From: Leifsonia virtsii
GTDB taxonomy: Bacteria; Actinomycetota; Actinomycetes; Actinomycetales; Microbacteriaceae
Length of the DNA: 64,000 nucleotides
Direction: 5' to 3'
NCBI RefSeq assembly: GCF_030433675.1
Contig: NZ_JAROCB010000005.1
Coordinates: 248,001 to 312,000, forward strand
In this document: positions 62,199 through 64,000 of the stretch, one piece after another
How the letters are laid out: the number at the start of each line of letters is the position of its first letter
How positions within the stretch are numbered: the first letter of the stretch is position 1
The notes under the pieces: model-generated
Databases searched by the model: none
What the model saw: only the letters and a program-made list of their open reading frames with translations
What the model was told of the DNA's origin: nothing
Translations under genes and position numbers: made by a program

Positions 62199-63140
62199 AT
62201 GACCCTCGCTCCACCGAGCGACCAGCTGACCGCCGGCGCGCCCTCGCGCCGGCGGTCGGCCCGGCGAGCCGGCCGGGCGCCGGGACGGACCCCCATCGGC
62301 TACGTCTTCGTCTCGCTCTACGCCCTGCTCGCCATCGCCTTCGGCATCATCCCGGCGCTCTACGCCGTGCTGCTCGCCTTCACGAACGCCGACGGCGGCT
62401 TCGCCGGCCTCGACAACTTCGTGAAGGTCGTGACCGACTTCCGGTTCTGGCCGGCGGTGCTCCACGTCACGATCTACCTCGTGATCTGGCTGATCAGCCT
62501 CGTGATCTTCGTCGTGTTGCTCGCCCTCGTCGTCCACGCGCTGCGCGTGCGCTGGGCCAGCACCACGCTGCGGTTCGTGTACTACCTGCCCGGCGCGCTC
62601 GCCGGGGCCTCCAGCGTGCTGCTCTGGCTGTTCGTGCTCGACCCGACGGCCAGTCCGGTCAGCGGGCTGCTGCGCCTGATGGGGCTGAACAGCTTCGTGC
62701 AGGTCATCCAGCCCGGCAACCTGCCGGTCATCTTCGCGATCATCGCGTTCTGGACGGGCGCGGGCGGCTGGATCGTCATCATGTACGGCGCCCTGAACAA
62801 CATCAGCACCGACATCATCGAGGCGGCTCGGATCGACGGCGCCAATGCGGTGCAGATCGCGTTCCGCATCCAGCTGCCGATGCTGCGCAAGTGGGTCGCC
62901 TACATGGGCGTGATGTCGCTCGCCGCGGGCACGCAGCTGTTCGTCGAACCGCAGCTGCTCAGTCAAGCGAGCAACGCGATCGTGCCGAACGACTACTCGC
63001 TGAACCAGCTGGCGTACCAGTACGCGTTCCAGCAGAACGACTTCAACGGCGCCGCCGCGATCTCGCTCATCCTGCTGATCGTCGCGCTCCTGCTCTCGTG
63101 GGTGTTCGTCACCCGCGGCGGACTGTTCGAAAAGGAATGA
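62199..63140 (+). CDS. CUT1 ABC transporter permease (MalF type), KDG-region importer
   Basis: 313 residues from the ATG at 62199, 1 nt after the SBP stop. Six transmembrane spans; EAA loop 'DIIEAARIDGANAVQIAFRIQLP'. Overlaps or abuts the next permease gene. No hairpin after the SBP in this operon. Confidence 0.92.
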   Translation: MTLAPPSDQLTAGAPSRRRSARRAGRAPGRTPIGYVFVSLYALLAIAFGIIPALYAVLLAFTNADGGFAGLDNFVKVVTDFRFWPAVLHVTIYLVIWLISLVIFVVLLALVVHALRVRWASTTLRFVYYLPGALAGASSVLLWLFVLDPTASPVSGLLRLMGLNSFVQVIQPGNLPVIFAIIAFWTGAGGWIVIMYGALNNISTDIIEAARIDGANAVQIAFRIQLPMLRKWVAYMGVMSLAAGTQLFVEPQLLSQASNAIVPNDYSLNQLAYQYAFQQNDFNGAAAISLILLIVALLLSWVFVTRGGLFEKE

Positions 63141-63142
63141 CC

Positions 63143-64000
63143 ATGACCTCACTCACCGCAGAGCGCCGAGGCGCGGACCGTCGCGGCACCGAGCGTCGCG
63201 GCCCGAACCTCCGCGGCTGGAGCGGCCGGGCGATCGCCGGCGTCATCCTGCTCGTCTTCGTCCTGTTCTTCGCCATCCCGATCGTGTGGCTGCTGTTCGC
63301 CGTCACGAAGTCGTCGAAGTCGCTCATCGTCGACAACCCGTTCGCACTCGGCTCGTGGGCGGACTTCACGGCCAACTGGAATCAGCTGTTCGGCTTCCAG
63401 GACGGCGCGGTGACGACGTGGATCGGCAATTCGGCCCTCTACTCGGTCGGCGCGCTGATCATCACGCTGCTGGTCAGCATCCCGGCCGGCTACGCGCTCG
63501 CACTCACCGAGTTCCGGCTGCGCAAGGCGCTGCTCGTGCTCACGCTGGTCGTCATGCTCATCCCGAGCACCGCCCTCGTGCTGCCGATCTTCCTCGAACT
63601 GAACACCGTCGGCCTGATCGGGAGCCCGCTGTCGGTGATCCTGCCGATGTCGTTCTTCCCGTTCGGGGTCTACCTCACCTACATCTACTTCAACACCAGC
63701 ATCCCGCGCGATCTGCTGGCGGCGGCCCGGATCGACGGCTGCACGGAGTTCCAGGTGTTCACCCGGGTGGCCCTCCCGCTGGCGGCTCCGGTCGTCGCTC
63801 TCGTGGCCTTCTTCAGCTTCGTGCAGAACTGGAACAACTTCTTCCTGCCGTTCGTGATGCTGCCCTCCAGCGACGGGTACCCGGTCCAGGTCGGGCTCAC
63901 GTCGCTGCTCGCGGCGACACCGGCGTTCAACCCCAGCTCGGCCGGCTCCGACTCGGTCCAGCTCCCCACCCTCGCGCTGGCGACGATCGTGTCGATCCTG
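63143..64000 (+). CDS. CUT1 ABC transporter permease (MalG type), 3' end outside the window
   Basis: 286 residues seen, open to the right edge. Start ATG at 63143 is preferred because AAGGA lies 6 nt upstream; the ATG at 63137, overlapping the preceding stop, sits directly on that site. Transmembrane spans as in MalG; EAA loop 'DLLAAARIDGCTEFQVFTRVALP'. Second half of the importer channel; its missing part should be only about 15-25 residues. Confidence 0.92.
   Translation, partial: MTSLTAERRGADRRGTERRGPNLRGWSGRAIAGVILLVFVLFFAIPIVWLLFAVTKSSKSLIVDNPFALGSWADFTANWNQLFGFQDGAVTTWIGNSALYSVGALIITLLVSIPAGYALALTEFRLRKALLVLTLVVMLIPSTALVLPIFLELNTVGLIGSPLSVILPMSFFPFGVYLTYIYFNTSIPRDLLAAARIDGCTEFQVFTRVALPLAAPVVALVAFFSFVQNWNNFFLPFVMLPSSDGYPVQVGLTSLLAATPAFNPSSAGSDSVQLPTLALATIVSIL

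Overview
The window is about 70% G+C, uses GTG starts freely, has tightly packed ATGA-overlapping operons, and several genes whose start codon follows a TANNNT -10 box by 6-7 nt (leaderless type). LacI-family regulators and ATPase-less CUT1 sugar transporters dominate. Together these point to a soil or plant-associated actinobacterium, most likely a Microbacteriaceae member such as Leifsonia or a relative (inference; there is no rRNA in the window).

Layout. 1-1015: end of a VOC gene and a WYL regulator. 1053-6303: CUT2 monosaccharide importer (chvE-mmsA-mmsB, minus strand) with a divergent LacI regulator. 6384-12653: accessory genes, namely a solitary mraY paralogue, an SDR/TetR pair, a DHA2 efflux pump/TetR pair, an SRPBCC protein and an ArsR-DHFR in-frame fusion. 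12851-18447: LacI, CUT1 importer and a GH172 enzyme. 18533-23258: isochorismatase-like hydrolase/MarR/MFS pump, an atypical lipoprotein, and a MarR/VOC pair. 23371-31166: a minus-strand operon of NCS1 permease, HyuA-type ATPase, three DUF917 (S-methyl-thiohydantoin desulfurase superfamily) paralogues and a PucR regulator, a candidate undescribed heterocycle-catabolic system. 31288-36738: LacI, CUT1 importer and a GH32-like beta-fructosidase. 36805-40574: WS/DGAT acyltransferase and a sortase-anchored M1 peptidase. 40675-53521: tandem LacI paralogues, CUT1 importer, clan GH-G glycosidase, GH127 beta-L-arabinofuranosidase and a large secreted multidomain glycosidase. 53587-64000: secreted GH141-like beta-helix protein, L-fucose-dehydrogenase-like AKR, alcohol dehydrogenase, kduD, eda, kdgK and another CUT1 importer (last permease truncated by the window end).

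How it works together. Secreted enzymes (50189-53521, 53587-56235) would release oligosaccharides. Five binding-protein-dependent importers bring in sugars, and intracellular glycosidases (GH172, GH32, GH-G, GH127) and the 2-keto-3-deoxygluconate route (kduD-kdgK-eda) break them down. Four of the five importers lack an ATPase gene and must share one encoded elsewhere. Operators are visible for most units: LacI-type palindromes near five LacI genes, MarR/ArsR/TetR palindromes in divergent gaps, and a 17-bp motif (CATACGTAT[T/G]ATGTTTG) in three promoters of the last region.

A second layer is a set of intergenic palindromes in several sequence families. One is an exact triple of 13-bp palindromes at 20-bp period, found three times; others include a 25-bp perfect inverted repeat and two further two-copy families. 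They are not explained by the genes.
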